Below the pieces are notes generated by a model. That model had not been told where the DNA came from, made no database searches, and saw only the letters and a list, made by a program, of their open reading frames with translations. From assembly GCF_001548395.1 (NCBI RefSeq), contig NZ_AP017367.1, positions 1,277,001-1,341,000 on the forward strand: 64,000 bases of DNA. Reading direction: 5' to 3'. Of the stretch, positions 7,862 through 16,399 are shown in pieces. This DNA is from Leptolyngbya sp. O-77. GTDB lineage: Bacteria; Cyanobacteriota; Cyanobacteriia; Elainellales; Elainellaceae. The position numbers and the translations under genes are program-made. How positions within the stretch are numbered: the first letter of the stretch is position 1; each line of letters opens with the position of its first letter.

Positions 7862-8647
7862 ATGAACATGCGCTCTTCTACAGGTCGGCAAGAAAAAGCG
7901 AACAATGCAGATCGGTCGCGCAATGGTCTTAGCACGACTGCCCGGCCAGCCCTTAGAGTGCAGAAGCGCTGGCAGCCCAGAGTGCGACGAGTAGACACGG
8001 CGATCGCCCCTCGTGCTGCGGCTCCCATCAGCCAGACCGAGTTGGAAACGGCGCTGCGTCAGGAAGCCCTCCAGGCAGCCCAGCGCGGCGATCATCAAGA
8101 GGCGATCGCCCTATTCACCATCATTCTGGAGCAAAACCCCAGCAGCGCCCGTGACTACAACAATCGTGGCCTGGTCTACTTCCAAAGCGGAGACATGGAG
8201 CGGGCGATCGCCGACTATAACCAAGCGCTCGCGCTAGATTCCACGCTCGACAGCGTGTATAACAATCGCGCCAACTACTACGCCGCTCAGGGCAAGTTTC
8301 TAGAAGCCATCCTGGACTACGACGCAGCCCTTGATCTGAACCCAACCAACGTCCGCGCCTGGCTCAATCAGGGGATTACGCTGCGTGAGCTAGAGATGCA
8401 CGAGCGCGCTCTAGAATGCTTTGACTTTGCGCTGCGGCTGGGTCGTCTGGAAGCCCACATCTACGCCGAGCGGGGTCGCACACATCACCTCTGGGGCGAC
8501 TGGAACGCTGCCCTGGCAGACTATCAGCGAGCAATTGAGCGGCTATTGCTGCCCAATACGGCCACGCCTGGTGGAGCCGCTCGACTGCGCCTTCAGATCG
8601 AAGTCTGGAGAGATGAACTGCTTGCGCCGCTGGAATCGGAGCCATAA
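7862..8647 (+). CDS. TPR-repeat protein
   Basis: A 261-residue protein with a basic, disordered N-terminal 55 residues and about five consecutive tetratricopeptide repeats from residue 60 (EALQAAQRGDHQEAIALFT, RDYNNRGLVYFQSGDMERAI, SVYNNRANYYAAQGKFLEAI and so on). TPR arrays mediate protein-protein contacts; the partner is unknown. There is no signal peptide, so it is probably cytosolic or peripherally attached. ATG codons at 7862 and 7868 are both possible. No co-transcribed neighbour is evident. Confidence 0.85.
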   Translation: MNMRSSTGRQEKANNADRSRNGLSTTARPALRVQKRWQPRVRRVDTAIAPRAAAPISQTELETALRQEALQAAQRGDHQEAIALFTIILEQNPSSARDYNNRGLVYFQSGDMERAIADYNQALALDSTLDSVYNNRANYYAAQGKFLEAILDYDAALDLNPTNVRAWLNQGITLRELEMHERALECFDFALRLGRLEAHIYAERGRTHHLWGDWNAALADYQRAIERLLLPNTATPGGAARLRLQIEVWRDELLAPLESEP

Positions 8648-8840
8648 GCCAAATTCGGTTTACCCAAACGCACCCGAAAGCCAGCTTGCTGCAAACGGTG
8701 AATTACTGCAAATAGCGCGAATAAAACTGCGAAACTGGCTCAAAATTACAGAAAAACCCTCGGAACCTATCCTGAAAGTCGCAAAATACCAAGGTGAATA
8801 TTACTTTAGCTAATACTTTAGCTAAGCTACTTTCGCTAGG

Positions 8841-9311
8841 CTACTCCAGAAGAACGTGGGTGAGATGGTGAACCAGGGCGCGAAGTCCAAGAACATAGCT
8901 AAACGCGCCAAACCCACTGATCTGTCCAACTGCAACGGGTGCAATGTAGGAATGATGCCGAAAGGACTCCCGCCGATAGACGTTGCTGAGATGAACCTCG
9001 ACCGTGGGCAGCGCTACAGCGGCGATCGCGTCTCGAATGGCAATGCTAGTGTGGGTATACGCTCCGGGATTAATCAGTAGTCCATCCTGAACGCCCATCG
9101 CCCCGTGAATCGCATCGACCAAAGCGCCTTCATGGTTAGACTGAAACGAATCTAGCTGAACACCAAGCTGAACTGCTGCATCCTGCAATGACTGATTAAT
9201 GCTATCAAGAGTCTCCCGTCCGTAAATCCCCGGCTCTCTGTGTCCCAGCAGGTTCAGATTTGGGCCATGCAAGACTAGGATGCTCAGATTGGACACAAAA
9301 ATTGGACACAA
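8841..9311 (-). CDS. aroQ: type II 3-dehydroquinate dehydratase
   Basis: A 156-residue enzyme converting 3-dehydroquinate to 3-dehydroshikimate in the shikimate pathway. The type II signature is clear: ILVLHGPNLNLLGHREPGIYG with the catalytic Tyr at about 30, SNHEGALVDAIH, NPGAYTHTSIAIRDA and EVHLSNVYRRESFRHHS. Length is typical; the active form is a dodecamer in known members. A GTG six codons in (VSNLSILVLHG) is an alternative start. The 3' flank contains short TTAGCTAA repeats (about 8800-8830). Confidence 0.95.
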   Translation of the reverse strand: MCPIFVSNLSILVLHGPNLNLLGHREPGIYGRETLDSINQSLQDAAVQLGVQLDSFQSNHEGALVDAIHGAMGVQDGLLINPGAYTHTSIAIRDAIAAVALPTVEVHLSNVYRRESFRHHSYIAPVAVGQISGFGAFSYVLGLRALVHHLTHVLLE

Positions 9312-9514
9312 AAAATCGCTAGAACAACAAATCAGACGCAGTTACGCGTAAGGCTCGTCAAGGCAATCGAACCTAAACAGCACGACTGCCAGAAGCGTCA
9401 GGCTAAACAAATGTCCAGTACAAACTTATCCACTCACGTTGCCTAGATTCGACCCAAAGACCATTGCCAACGTCAACAGATCTTCAGGGTCGAAACACAC
9501 TGCTCGGAAGCAAC

Positions 9515-9652
9515 TTAGCGGCGACGGCTGCGGTCATCGACTGGAATGGGAATAGGTTCTGGCTCCGGCTGAACGTCTGGGCCCAGCAGCGCCTCTACTA
9601 GCTTGCGTGCCCACTCTTTAAGCTTTTCCAAAACCTTATCGATATAATCCAT
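9515..9652 (-). CDS. 45-residue conserved cyanobacterial small protein
   Basis: Starts at ATG 9652 behind an AAGGAG-like site and reads MDYIDKVLEKLKEWARKLVE, then ALLGPD and a P/E-rich linker (QPEPEPIPIPVDD), then RSRRR before TAA. It has an amphipathic helix, an acidic proline-rich linker and a basic tail. I recall very similar short proteins in other cyanobacteria, so it is probably a real gene missed by length cut-offs. Function unknown. It is upstream of aroQ on the same strand (203-bp gap). Confidence 0.6.
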   Translation of the reverse strand: MDYIDKVLEKLKEWARKLVEALLGPDVQPEPEPIPIPVDDRSRRR

Positions 9653-9790
9653 TGACTCAGACTGCTCCTTGATGCAGACCTAGATCGTGTCTTGCTCGAA
9701 AGAATTCCAGACTGTTTGTTACGTCGGTTACAACGTATATTTACTATGACCCATCCAAGTGGAAGTTGACAAGGGCACCAAAGCCAGAGA

Positions 9791-10006
9791 GTGCAAATCC
9801 AACAACCTCAAGTTCAGAAGCCCAAAACTCAGACTGTGTCAATCCACTCGGTCACAGAGCCAGAACAACAAAAGCGGAATCGTAAGCTGCTACCTAAAAT
9901 CATAACCAAATGTCCAGAATTATCAACCCTAATCAGAGACCTACAGGTGCATGGATCTGCATCTCTGCTCCAGAAATGGGTTAGAGAGTTAGGGCGATCG
10001 CCCTGA
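9791..10006 (+). CDS. uncertain short open frame
   Basis: A 71-residue frame with a GTG start, MQIQQPQVQ... to ...WVRELGRSP, ending in HIP1 DNA. It is basic and Gln-rich, with no motif, signal peptide or clear ribosome-binding site. Its position between the divergent small gene and the kinase-like gene leaves room for a gene, but there is little else to support it. Confidence 0.25.
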   Translation: MQIQQPQVQKPKTQTVSIHSVTEPEQQKRNRKLLPKIITKCPELSTLIRDLQVHGSASLLQKWVRELGRSP

Positions 10007-10048
10007 TTCTGACCATCGCCCAGTTCGTAGAGATTTCTGGTTCGCTGG

Positions 10049-11491
10049 CTACTCCAGTTCGCCTAGCTCAGCAGACTGCGGAACGCTGACCACATATCGA
10101 TAGCCCGTTTCAGCCGAACCCTGGATGTTGATCGTGCCTCCGTGGAGTTCTGCGAGCTGCCGACTGAGCATCAGCCCCAGGCTTTGGCGGAGCATGTTCT
10201 GTGGGACCGAGCCGTCAGCAGTGTCACTTTGAAAAAGTGCAGACTTCTGGGGATCGCCCGCAGACCAGCCGTAGGACGACGCATGGGCTTGAGACAATTC
10301 GGCTGGGGTCAGCATTTGCCCGGTATACAGGTCAGCAGCCGGAAGCCCCTCACCCAGCCAGGGATGCGAAGTCCACACGGTAATGGTCAGCGCCGACTGC
10401 TTGCGAGAAATGTGGACGCGGATAATGCTTTCGGTGCTGGCAGACTGAATCACGCTGAACACCAGGTGATAGAGCATCTGACGCATTTTTTCTTTGTCGA
10501 GCATCCAAATGCGGTTGCCCGGCTCGACGGTCAGCCGAATGCGCTGTTCTCGCCGTTGTGCCACCTGCTGGAGGGTGCTAAACGCCTGTTGACACAGCAT
10601 TTCTATGTCAATTGGCGCAAGGTTTAGGACGCAGTTTGTGTCGTTGAGTGCGCCCAGTTCTAAAATTTCATTGATTAGCGAGAGCAAGGTTTGACCGCTG
10701 TTGTGGACGATTGCCAGATACTCCTTCTGCTTTTCTGTCAGCGGGCCGTAGATTTCACGGTTGAGGACGCTGGCCATGCCCAGGATCGACGTGAGGGGGG
10801 TGCGGAGTTCCTGAGCCATTTGAGCAATTAGATCTGCCTTGATCGAGGTGGTGGGCGACGCGGCGATCGCCCCCTTGGGAGATTTCATCATGGGCTGGGG
10901 CGATCGCCGCAGGAGATAGTTGCGCTCATACTCGCTCATACTCCAGCGGGCAATTAGCTCCAGCAGTTCCACTTCACGGGTCGAAAAATCACGCGGCTGC
11001 AAGCTCAGGACGGCGAGCGTCCCAACACATTGACCATTGCCCGCAATCAGAGGAGCGCTGAGGTAGGCTCGAATGCCATAGTGCCGCACCAGCAGGGTGT
11101 CCGCAAAATCGGGATGGGCCGAAGCGTCATTTAGCACAAGCACCTGGCGGCTTTCGACCACATGGCGACACAGCGCGTCGGCGCGGGGAAGCTGGCGGGT
11201 TGTCGCCAGTTCATTCATCAGCCCAATTCGCGATAGCCCGACCGCAGATTTGAACCACTGGCGCTGCTTGTCCATCAGCCCCAGCACACAAATTCGAGCA
11301 TCCAAAAGATGGGCAGCCGTTTGAGTCGCTTCCTCAAAAATCGGCACACTTTCAGCATCCATTAACCCAAGGTCGTTCAGGGTTTTAAGGCGCTGTTCTT
11401 CTATGCTCTTTTCGACACTGTGCGCTGGCTCTCCGTTCTGGGAGAACGAATCCTGATCTGGGCTAGGCATCGCGACCCTCTTCCTTAACAT
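10049..11491 (-). CDS. GAF-domain histidine-kinase-like protein with degenerate catalytic core
   Basis: A 480-residue protein with a GAF sensor domain (about 45-185), a dimerisation helix pair (about 215-285) and an ATPase-like domain (about 330-475). In the H-box, where active kinases have SHELRTPL, this protein has AQELRTPLTSIL with Gln227 in place of the phospho-acceptor His. The N-box is also altered (MRQMLYHLVFSVIQSA, His for the usual Asn), and the DxGxG loop is barely recognisable (TSHPWLGEGLP), while the last G-rich part (LGLMLSRQLAELHGG) is kept. It is therefore probably a pseudokinase or ligand-sensing scaffold. No response regulator is adjacent. Confidence 0.8.
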   Translation of the reverse strand: MLRKRVAMPSPDQDSFSQNGEPAHSVEKSIEEQRLKTLNDLGLMDAESVPIFEEATQTAAHLLDARICVLGLMDKQRQWFKSAVGLSRIGLMNELATTRQLPRADALCRHVVESRQVLVLNDASAHPDFADTLLVRHYGIRAYLSAPLIAGNGQCVGTLAVLSLQPRDFSTREVELLELIARWSMSEYERNYLLRRSPQPMMKSPKGAIAASPTTSIKADLIAQMAQELRTPLTSILGMASVLNREIYGPLTEKQKEYLAIVHNSGQTLLSLINEILELGALNDTNCVLNLAPIDIEMLCQQAFSTLQQVAQRREQRIRLTVEPGNRIWMLDKEKMRQMLYHLVFSVIQSASTESIIRVHISRKQSALTITVWTSHPWLGEGLPAADLYTGQMLTPAELSQAHASSYGWSAGDPQKSALFQSDTADGSVPQNMLRQSLGLMLSRQLAELHGGTINIQGSAETGYRYVVSVPQSAELGELE

Positions 11492-12296
11492 GTCCTCTGG
11501 TTAGCCGTCTCTTTTAAGGATGTAAAAGTCTTTCAATACACCTAGAGTTCCCTAACTTTAATTTCAACAAACATTGACAGAAATGAGACTTACACCCGGC
11601 CCGGACTAACCATTTCTTTATCAACTACAAGGTTGAAAATGAGGAGGAAACATCCACAATAGTCGGAAAAAATGGAGCGATCGCCGCAAAAACACGCAGG
11701 ACAAACCCTGTTACAGGTCTTTGTGTTTGCGGTCAGTTCCTTACAATCCCTTTACCAAAAACATAGGCGAACAGGAAAATCAGGATCATTCAAATATTCT
11801 CGCGACAAAACAAGTGCCCCCGATATAGGGTGTTTGAAACTAGGGTAGAGGCGGATGGACAAGAAGCCCTTGCCTCGTCAGGGCAGCGCTAACCTTACCC
11901 CGCAAGAAAAGGCTGTACCGTTGGAAGAGAGCCATTAAAAAGTCGATTAGAAGGTGGCACCACCGCCTAGTTGCTCCATCTCGCAGATATCCCAGAAAGC
12001 AGTACCGGGTATAACTGCGCCAGGATCGCGTCAGGATTGCGTTAGACGGTTTTGTTCAACTTCTCATTTCCAGTTTTTGGTTCAACAGCGCTGTTTAGCC
12101 TGTTCAAACTTGCTGTTCTATTGTGTCGTTCTATTGCTCGACCTTTGCTCAACTTTTTGTTTGACTTTTGTTTAACTTTCTGTGTGTTTAACTTTTTGTT
12201 CGACTTTTTGCTCAACACCGTGCGATCGCTCTCTTTGTAGTGGCAGAGAGCGAGGCGGTAGCCACAGAATCGACCAACGAAGCGCCAGTGAGTTTG
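11492..12296. other. 800-bp spacer with T-rich repeats
   Basis: The longest spacer in the window. It contains a possible 58-codon frame (11672-11848, ATG after GGAAAAA), a stretch of imperfect CAACTTTTTG/CGACTTTTTG repeats on the + strand (about 12135-12220), and a hairpin CGCTCTCT...AGAGAGCG around 12227-12251 next to a HIP1 site. No tRNA or known non-coding RNA was recognised; an unidentified RNA gene is possible. Confidence 0.5.
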
Positions 12297-12536
12297 CTAC
12301 TGAATTCTAGAGTGGGGCGGTGACAGATGAAACGTCTGGGCAGATTCTACATGCTCAACCCCAGGCACCTGGCGGAGCGCGGGCAAATCACCAGACGGGC
12401 AGGAACCCGTAACAATCCCTACCTGATCCATCACCTGATCAATTTTCATGCCGTGTTCTTGCAGTCCTTCGGCAACTTCTAGAAGGCGATCAAGGTGATC
12501 GTCTGCAACGGAAACAGTTATTTGAACATTTGCCAT
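12297..12536 (-). CDS. small conserved protein (often labelled ketohydroxyglutarate aldolase)
   Basis: A 79-residue protein, MANVQITVSVADDHLDRLLE..., with a beta-alpha-beta-beta-alpha-beta pattern and a central IVTGSCPSGDLPALRQVPGVEHVE segment like the ferredoxin-like fold of subtilase propeptides. Cyanobacterial homologues are commonly named ketohydroxyglutarate aldolase, but the length and missing TIM-barrel make that name doubtful. It stands alone; a protease-inhibitor or propeptide-like role is only structural inference. Confidence 0.65.
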   Translation of the reverse strand: MANVQITVSVADDHLDRLLEVAEGLQEHGMKIDQVMDQVGIVTGSCPSGDLPALRQVPGVEHVESAQTFHLSPPHSRIQ

Positions 12537-12661
12537 ATCACTCTGGTTGGTAGAGGAACCGTCGAAATCTCATCTCGAAGACATCTCAAGCTTGAGGAGA
12601 TACTCTAGATTTTAGGGCGATCGCTCGTTCCCCTGTCTCTTCCTTTAGAAGAATACACCTG

Positions 12662-13681
12662 CTACCTGCGTGGTGAATTGACAAGCCTGCCATCGGGCAG
12701 TCGGGCGATCGCCCGGGCCGCCTCCGGAAACGAGCTGCGTCGCTGTCCACCGCTCCGAGCCGCCGCACAAAACACATCCAGCGGGGTATCGAGCAAGCGA
12801 TCCCACGGCTCCTGCCCTTTCAGTACATGGGGCGCAACGTCTGGAAGTTCTTTGAGCAACCACCGAGCTAGACGAGCCACCGCATCTTGCAAGGTGAGCA
12901 ATCGCATGGGGGCTGAGCCATGTAACTCGTGCAGGTGGGCATCGGAACGGCCGTAGCGCTGCCACTGTTCCCAGAGCGCAGACAGCGTGGCGCGGTGGCG
13001 ATGGCGGGCGATCGCCCCTTCCGCAAAGCGAATTTGCCAATGCCCGGTCTGCAAGATGCGCCAGCACAAGTCTGCATCACCGCCGCTGGTCAGGTGGGGA
13101 CGAAACAGCCCGACAGCTTCGAGGGGCGATCGCCGCACAGCCAGGTTAGCCGTCTGTCCGTAGGGCAAAAATCTGTGAGCCAGCGTGTGTCGCTGCGAGA
13201 GAATCCCCCGGCGGGCGGCGTACCGCTCTAGCCAGGTGGCCGGTTCAAGGGGCAACACTTCTCCTGCTACTAGCCCGACCTGGGGATCAGCGAAGGGGGG
13301 CAGCAGGTTCCGCAGCCAGTCCGGATCAGGCCGACAATCGACATCTATAAAGGCAACAATCTCGCAAGGTGCATCACCCGACAGGGCGGCCACAATACCC
13401 GCATTGCGGGCGGCATAGGCGCTTTGAATGTCTGAAACAGCCAGCAAATGCATGGCAAGACCGAGCGCTTGAAACTGCACGGCAGCAGCCTGGAGCAAAT
13501 CGGGCGTGCGATCGCGGCTCCCGTTATCCACCAAGACGTATTGAATTTGCTCTCGTGGATAGGCTTGCTGAGAGAGACAGGACAATAGTTCCGGCAAATC
13601 GGCTGCTCCGTTAAAAATCGGAACCACCACTCCGACTCGCGGATACAGTTCGGGAAATAGCTCCTCCTCTAAAAGTTCCAC
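12662..13681 (-). CDS. family 2 glycosyltransferase
   Basis: A 339-residue GT-A-fold glycosyltransferase. The N-terminus has the nucleotide-sugar site VGVVVPIFNGAADLPELL, then VLVDNGSRDRTPDLL, and the DxD-type metal motif FIDVDCRPDPDWL. Further on, GQTANLAVRRSPLEAVGLF and GGDADLCWRI carry the acceptor-site and general-base ED/DD region. There are no membrane helices, so a cytosolic face enzyme modifying polysaccharide or lipid precursors is likely; the acceptor is unknown. It starts at 13681, divergent from the GerMN-like gene, with a CRP-type site 132 bp upstream of its start. Confidence 0.88.
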   Translation of the reverse strand: MELLEEELFPELYPRVGVVVPIFNGAADLPELLSCLSQQAYPREQIQYVLVDNGSRDRTPDLLQAAAVQFQALGLAMHLLAVSDIQSAYAARNAGIVAALSGDAPCEIVAFIDVDCRPDPDWLRNLLPPFADPQVGLVAGEVLPLEPATWLERYAARRGILSQRHTLAHRFLPYGQTANLAVRRSPLEAVGLFRPHLTSGGDADLCWRILQTGHWQIRFAEGAIARHRHRATLSALWEQWQRYGRSDAHLHELHGSAPMRLLTLQDAVARLARWLLKELPDVAPHVLKGQEPWDRLLDTPLDVFCAAARSGGQRRSSFPEAARAIARLPDGRLVNSPRR

Positions 13682-13812
13682 TTTTTCTTCAGAAGTTTAA
13701 GATGTCTAAAATATTACGATGCAGTGTGTAAGGCATAGTCAGAGTATGTCATCAACTCTCACTGAATTCTTTTTAGAAAACTGCCTGAAGTTCATGGCTC
13801 ATTCTAATCTTT

Positions 13813-13828
13813 TGTGAGCCAGATCACA
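13813..13828. promoter_or_regulatory. CRP-type operator TGTGA-N6-TCACA
   Basis: A perfect dyad TGTGAgccagaTCACA lies in the 409-bp divergent spacer between the glycosyltransferase and the GerMN-like gene. It matches the consensus of CRP proteins, including cyanobacterial SyCRP1. It is 132 bp from one start and 263 bp from the other. The rest of the spacer (13682-14090) shows no gene. Confidence 0.65.
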
Positions 13829-14090
13829 GGCTCCCTGTTGCCTTAAATACAGATTCAATAAAGAAAACTAAAGCTCGAAAATTCTGGCCGCTTTCGGCGT
13901 TAAGCTTTAAATACTGAGCCTTGGTCAGCGTTAATCACGTTCATCAATTGTTCAAGAATCCGTTTAGGAATCTGTTTAGGAATTACCTCGTTTACAAGGT
14001 GCTTTCAGGATTCTTTATAAAGTTACCTATTCTTAAAAATTTCATGGATTGCATTCCATATATTTCACATTTCAGAGAGGGGGAAAGGCG

Positions 14091-14693
14091 ATGAACGCTA
14101 TCTGCCAACTGAATCGGCACGGCAAAACCAGCATTCGGACTCTGCGGCAAACTGTCCGATTCTCTCTCATTGCGGTTAGTGCGCTGACGCTGTTGTTGGG
14201 CACAGCCAATCGGGCGATCGCCAACCCAGAGGCAGTCACCCCAGAGACAGTCGCCCCAGAGACAGTCGCCCTAGAGACAACTTCTGACGCTGCTGATCCG
14301 GCTGACATCGAGGAAATCAACACCTCCATTACGCAGGACTATATGCCTGCGATTGTCTACTTGCCCGATCCCAACACCCAAGAACTCGTTCCGCAATCGG
14401 TACTGGTGACTGCCGACGAACCAGTGGCCGGTGCTGTCACCCAAATCGTCGAGTCCTACGAAGGGCAAGACGTGGGCATCACGGGCTACGAAGTCAGTGT
14501 GGATGAGGCAGCAAAGCAGGCCGAAATTAACTTCGCAGTCAACAATCCCCGCGGCGGGCGTGCGTTTCAAAGCCTCAGCAGCGCCAATCAATATTGCTTG
14601 TTTGAGGCCATTCGAGAAACGCTATTGACTCAGCCTGCCTATGGCATTCAGCAGGTCATTTTTCAGGCCAATAGCGTTGACTTTGATATTTAG
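14091..14693 (+). CDS. exported GerMN-domain-like protein
   Basis: A 200-residue protein starting at ATG 14091 behind AGAGAGGGGGAAAGG. A signal peptide covers about 1-45 (hydrophobic SLIAVSALTLLLG, cleavage near AIA-N). A short Thr/Pro/Glu linker made of 18-bp repeats (EAVTPETVAPETVALET) follows. The C-terminal 125 residues (VLVTADEPVAGAVTQIVE...GGRAFQSLSSANQYCLFEAI...VIFQAN) have the strand/helix order of GerMN domains found in spore-germination and cyanobacterial envelope proteins. Role unknown, probably periplasmic. A CRP-type site lies upstream and a 12-bp hairpin downstream. Confidence 0.75.
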   Translation: MNAICQLNRHGKTSIRTLRQTVRFSLIAVSALTLLLGTANRAIANPEAVTPETVAPETVALETTSDAADPADIEEINTSITQDYMPAIVYLPDPNTQELVPQSVLVTADEPVAGAVTQIVESYEGQDVGITGYEVSVDEAAKQAEINFAVNNPRGGRAFQSLSSANQYCLFEAIRETLLTQPAYGIQQVIFQANSVDFDI

Positions 14694-14737
14694 CCTTGAA
14701 TATTTAGCCTCCTTCTAGCGGGTGTCCTAAAAAACAT

Positions 14738-14775
14738 CCATAAAGCGATATACTACAAGCGCAATCGCTTTATGG
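14738..14775 (+). terminator. 12-bp perfect hairpin after GerMN-like gene
   Basis: CCATAAAGCGAT (14738-14749) and ATCGCTTTATGG (14764-14775) form a perfect stem with a 14-base loop 45 bp after the stop codon. There is no T tract of note after it (GTTTGG), so it may be an RNA-stabilising or weak terminator structure. Confidence 0.5.
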
Positions 14776-14860
14776 GTTTGGCTCATTGGCCTTGTTCATA
14801 GATTCCCGGTTCATGGATTATAGGCTGTGGCTCCGGCCATGTCCCCACGCTTGAGAGGTA

Positions 14861-15142
14861 TTGGTCATCTTGACAGAATCATCTGAGAGCGAAAAAGACC
14901 GATTTTTCTATCCCATTGGGCGCTATCGAGGTGATTTCTCTCCTCAAAGGCTGGCGTTCAATGCTAATCTTCAAGAATTTGCCCAGCGTATCGGCATTAT
15001 TTGCAGCCTAGAAACAGGCGGCAAGATTTCTCCTGAGGAAGCCTACGACCAGATCAAAGCGCTCTGGAAACAGCTCAAAGCTTCAAAATCGGCCCTGATC
15101 GATACACTTCAAGACCGGCCTGAGTTGCCGCCAGAAGAGTAG
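14861..15142 (+). CDS. small conserved cyanobacterial protein (DUF7219-like)
   Basis: A 93-residue soluble protein containing FFYPIGRYRGDFSPQRLAFNANLQEFAQRIGIICSLETGGKISPEEAYDQIKALWKQLK. This resembles a conserved cyanobacterial family I recall as DUF7219; function unknown. There is no ATG: TTG at 14861 (just after GAGAGG) or TTG at 14870 (12 bases after it) are the candidates, the second having better spacing. Confidence 0.7.
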   Translation: MVILTESSESEKDRFFYPIGRYRGDFSPQRLAFNANLQEFAQRIGIICSLETGGKISPEEAYDQIKALWKQLKASKSALIDTLQDRPELPPEE

Positions 15143-15239
15143 CGCCCAGGGTAGCGCACCAAATAGCGACCAAAACCAGAGCCAGTGAAACGTCATTAAA
15201 TAACCACATTAAATAAATATCCCAAGGGGAACTAGGAGC

Positions 15240-15311
15240 TTTGGGCAGGGCCATGAGGTTTGCGTGAAACCTCTCCCTACCCAAAACTCTGCTAAGGTCT
15301 GTTTTAGCAGA
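15240..15311 (+). terminator. two consecutive hairpins
   Basis: A long interrupted stem (TTTGGG-AGGG-GAGGTTT against AAACCTC-CCCT-CCCAAA, 15240-15285) is followed directly by TCTGCTAA (15288-15295) pairing with TTAGCAGA (15304-15311). They lie between convergent genes and could stop transcription from both sides. Confidence 0.55.
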
Positions 15312-15363
15312 TACCTTTCAGCGAGCTTTAAAGCACGCCCTGGCTTTTCTCGTCATCGTCCTC

Positions 15364-15747
15364 TCAACCCCTCACCTTCTGGACACAGAGACTAGCCTGC
15401 CAAAGTTGATAAACCAGGCGCTCTATGGCAGCAGGCAGGGCTGCGAGAAAAACGCCCTCGTGAGCGTAGGGACTGGACGATAGCCAACTTCCATAGAGTG
15501 TGACTTCAACCCAGTCTGCGTCTGCTGGCGCCAGGGCGATTGCCTCAGGTTGTGCCTTCAGGAGTTGCTGTAGCTGCGCCAATTGAGGCACGTTGGCCCA
15601 TAGCAAGAAACTGGCGGAGTTTGGCGTGACGTGCAGCGTTTCGCCGCAGCGCAGGGCCAGCGTCACCCGTTGGGCGATCGCCGTTTCGATGGGCGTAGAC
15701 AGGCACTCTATATAAACGTCGGCATCGGTATAGGTAAGCTTTAGCAT
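15364..15747 (-). CDS. conserved hypothetical protein
   Basis: A 127-residue soluble protein, MLKLTYTDADVYIECLSTPIETAIAQRV..., with alternating beta strands and a C-terminal helix (AAIERLVYQLWQASLCVQ). No motif, signal peptide or membrane segment. Family not recognised beyond a likely cyanobacterial origin. It stands between the double hairpin at 15240-15311 and the terminator at 15823-15851, so it is probably a single-gene transcript. Confidence 0.6.
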   Translation of the reverse strand: MLKLTYTDADVYIECLSTPIETAIAQRVTLALRCGETLHVTPNSASFLLWANVPQLAQLQQLLKAQPEAIALAPADADWVEVTLYGSWLSSSPYAHEGVFLAALPAAIERLVYQLWQASLCVQKVRG

Positions 15748-15815
15748 GACAAACGCTGTTCCTTCAGAAAGATGCGGTTAGCAAGCAGAAGGTTCGGGTT
15801 TGCGGCAAGTGGCAA

Positions 15816-15851
15816 AAAAGAACCCCCGCTTCTGACGATCAGGAGCGGGGG
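15816..15851 (-). terminator. intrinsic terminator for the upstream minus-strand unit
   Basis: On the minus strand a CCCCCGCT/AGCGGGGG stem, extended by CTGA/TCAG, spans 15823-15851 and runs into CTTTTTTGCC (T tract at 15815-15820). Stem and T run make this a convincing rho-independent terminator for transcription coming from about 16525 downward. Confidence 0.8.
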
Positions 15852-15877
15852 ACAAAGAAAACCGGGTCGCTTTGCCT

Positions 15878-16399
15878 CTAGGTGGGTGACAGGATAACCC
15901 TGCACCTCCCGCTCATATTGTTGAGTTGCGTTTTGTTGAGTTGCGTTGCAATGCGGCCCAAGATGGCCAGGGCAGCATTAAAAAATCCAAGCTGGAATCC
16001 AATGGGAAGGTCACTCGTGGGCAAGGGCGATCGCATCCCAATGGCGCAGGCTGCTGCATCGAAATCGGGATCTAGTTCTGCCTGAGAGCGAACGAGCAAG
16101 CAATCCGAGCAATGAGAGAGGGCAGATAGATCAATCCCTTGAAGCCCAACGCCAGTTCCAGCGCCCTTGCGCCGCCCCAACTGGCAGCCTGCCCACAGCG
16201 TCACGCCAAAATGCTGCCCCCCTTCAAGCAAAGACAGCCCAACCGATTGAGCCAGTCCGGCTTTGGACGGGTCAATCCGCGTGCTGTAAAGGATGGACAG
16301 AGCGAGGCTTAACATAGAACTTGCAAAAACTGGGGTTACCCAAAAACAGGGTTGCAAAAGCGTGCAAAAGAACTGCGAAAAAGCGCGAAAGCACTGCAA
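15878..16399 (-). CDS. unrecognised protein under a BlaI/MecI-like operator
   Basis: A 173-residue frame (145 residues if started at ATG 16315, MLSLALSILYSTRID) that matches no family I know. The N-terminus is hydrophobic and Cys/Phe-rich (FRAFSQFFCTLLQPCFWVTPVF) and could be a membrane segment or untranslated leader. The body is Gly/Leu-rich with five further Cys (LWAGCQLG, LSHCSDCLLV, AAACAIG, GRCRV). What supports it is context: a good promoter with an overlapping operator at 16520-16560 and a strong terminator at 15823-15851 bracket exactly this interval. The transcript could also be a non-coding RNA or carry a broken gene. Confidence 0.4.
   Translation of the reverse strand: MQCFRAFSQFFCTLLQPCFWVTPVFASSMLSLALSILYSTRIDPSKAGLAQSVGLSLLEGGQHFGVTLWAGCQLGRRKGAGTGVGLQGIDLSALSHCSDCLLVRSQAELDPDFDAAACAIGMRSPLPTSDLPIGFQLGFFNAALAILGRIATQLNKTQLNNMSGRCRVILSPT

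Noticed and set aside
9715..9740. HLR1-like double GTTAC repeat (RpaB box)
   Set aside because: The two GTTAC units are spaced nine bases start to start, not the ten expected, and no light-regulated gene follows.
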